The notes under the pieces were generated by a model. That model was not told the DNA's origin. It worked only from the letters and a program-made list of their open reading frames with translations, and searched no databases. From the NCBI GenBank assembly GCA_949127925.1, contig CASBQX010000189.1, forward strand, positions 1 to 5,588: a stretch of 5,588 bases of DNA, read 5' to 3'. Below, one piece after another: positions 5,525 to 5,588 of this stretch (position 1 is the stretch's first letter; every line of letters begins with the position of its first letter). Made by a program: the position numbers and the translations under genes. Source of the stretch: Synechococcales cyanobacterium PMM_0002 (lineage in GTDB: Bacteria > Cyanobacteriota > Cyanobacteriia > Elainellales > Elainellaceae).

Positions 5525-5552
5525 TTCATCCTTCCCGCTTCATCCTTCATCC
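5525..5552. repeat. Short tandem heptamer repeat (TTCATCC)
   Basis: Four consecutive 7-bp units in perfect register: TTCATCC (5525), TTCCCGC (5532, diverged), TTCATCC (5539) and TTCATCC (5546). A related AACATCC lies at 5577, out of register, at the window edge. Heptamer arrays of this kind are known as STRR sequences in cyanobacterial genomes, where they occur between genes. Confidence 0.7.
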
Positions 5553-5555
5553 TAC

Positions 5556-5576
5556 GCTTCGCGAACGGCAAAGCCG
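5556..5576. repeat. Adjacent small palindromes beside the heptamer repeat
   Basis: TTCGCGAA (5558-5565) is a perfect 8-bp palindrome and is followed at once by CGGC-AAA-GCCG (5566-5576), a 4-bp stem with a 3-nt loop. Similar GCTTCGCGAACGGCAAAGCCG-like strings are common in cyanobacterial intergenic regions. The element may continue beyond the right edge. Confidence 0.4.
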
Positions 5577-5588
5577 AACATCCTTCCC

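Noticed and set aside
1..5588. CRISPR array, tRNA, rRNA, transposase or phage genes
   Set aside because: No spaced direct repeats, no tRNA-like cloverleaf, and no transposase or phage motifs seen in any frame.

Overview
The window looks like chromosomal DNA from a cyanobacterium. The best evidence is the HIP1 octamer GCGATCGC, found 11 times in 5.6 kb (starts at 183, 1367, 1414, 1459, 1554, 1839, 2681, 2938, 3373, 4375 and 5168), where about 0.1 would be expected by chance. The cyanobacterial-type NhaP antiporter, the amidase-glucosaminidase architecture and a heptamer repeat near the right edge agree with this. The genus cannot be fixed; a moderately GC-rich filamentous lineage such as Leptolyngbya or its relatives would fit, but that is inference.

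Layout: five genes run rightward and one runs leftward. From the left: a CPA1 Na+(K+)/H+ antiporter with a long charged cytoplasmic tail (12-1616); a single-domain Trypco1 (trypsin-co-occurring domain 1, also called CU044_2847) protein (1758-2150); a 174-bp gap with no gene; a 66-residue DUF2281-like protein (2325-2525) that overlaps the start of the 23S rRNA pseudouridine synthase gene rluD (2509-3438); and the YbaB/EbfC nucleoid-associated protein (3514-3861). A short intergenic region holding a perfect 34-bp palindrome separates these from a convergent gene on the minus strand (3963-5306). That gene encodes a three-domain peptidoglycan hydrolase: Amidase_3, a copper-amine-oxidase-N-like stalk domain and a glucosaminidase domain. 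The last 282 bases carry its ribosome binding site, then non-coding DNA ending in short heptamer repeats.

How the genes relate: the small ORF and rluD overlap by 17 nt and are probably translationally coupled. The others look like separately expressed housekeeping genes (ion homeostasis, ribosome modification, nucleoid organisation, cell-wall turnover). The odd one out is the Trypco1 protein, whose family is known mainly from predicted NTP-dependent conflict and signalling systems but which stands here with no recognisable partner.

I do not see a complete undescribed system. The points most worth a second look are the amidase (catalytic glutamate position occupied by Asn151, and no signal peptide), the orphan Trypco1 gene, and a perfect 10-bp hairpin inside the small ORF upstream of rluD.
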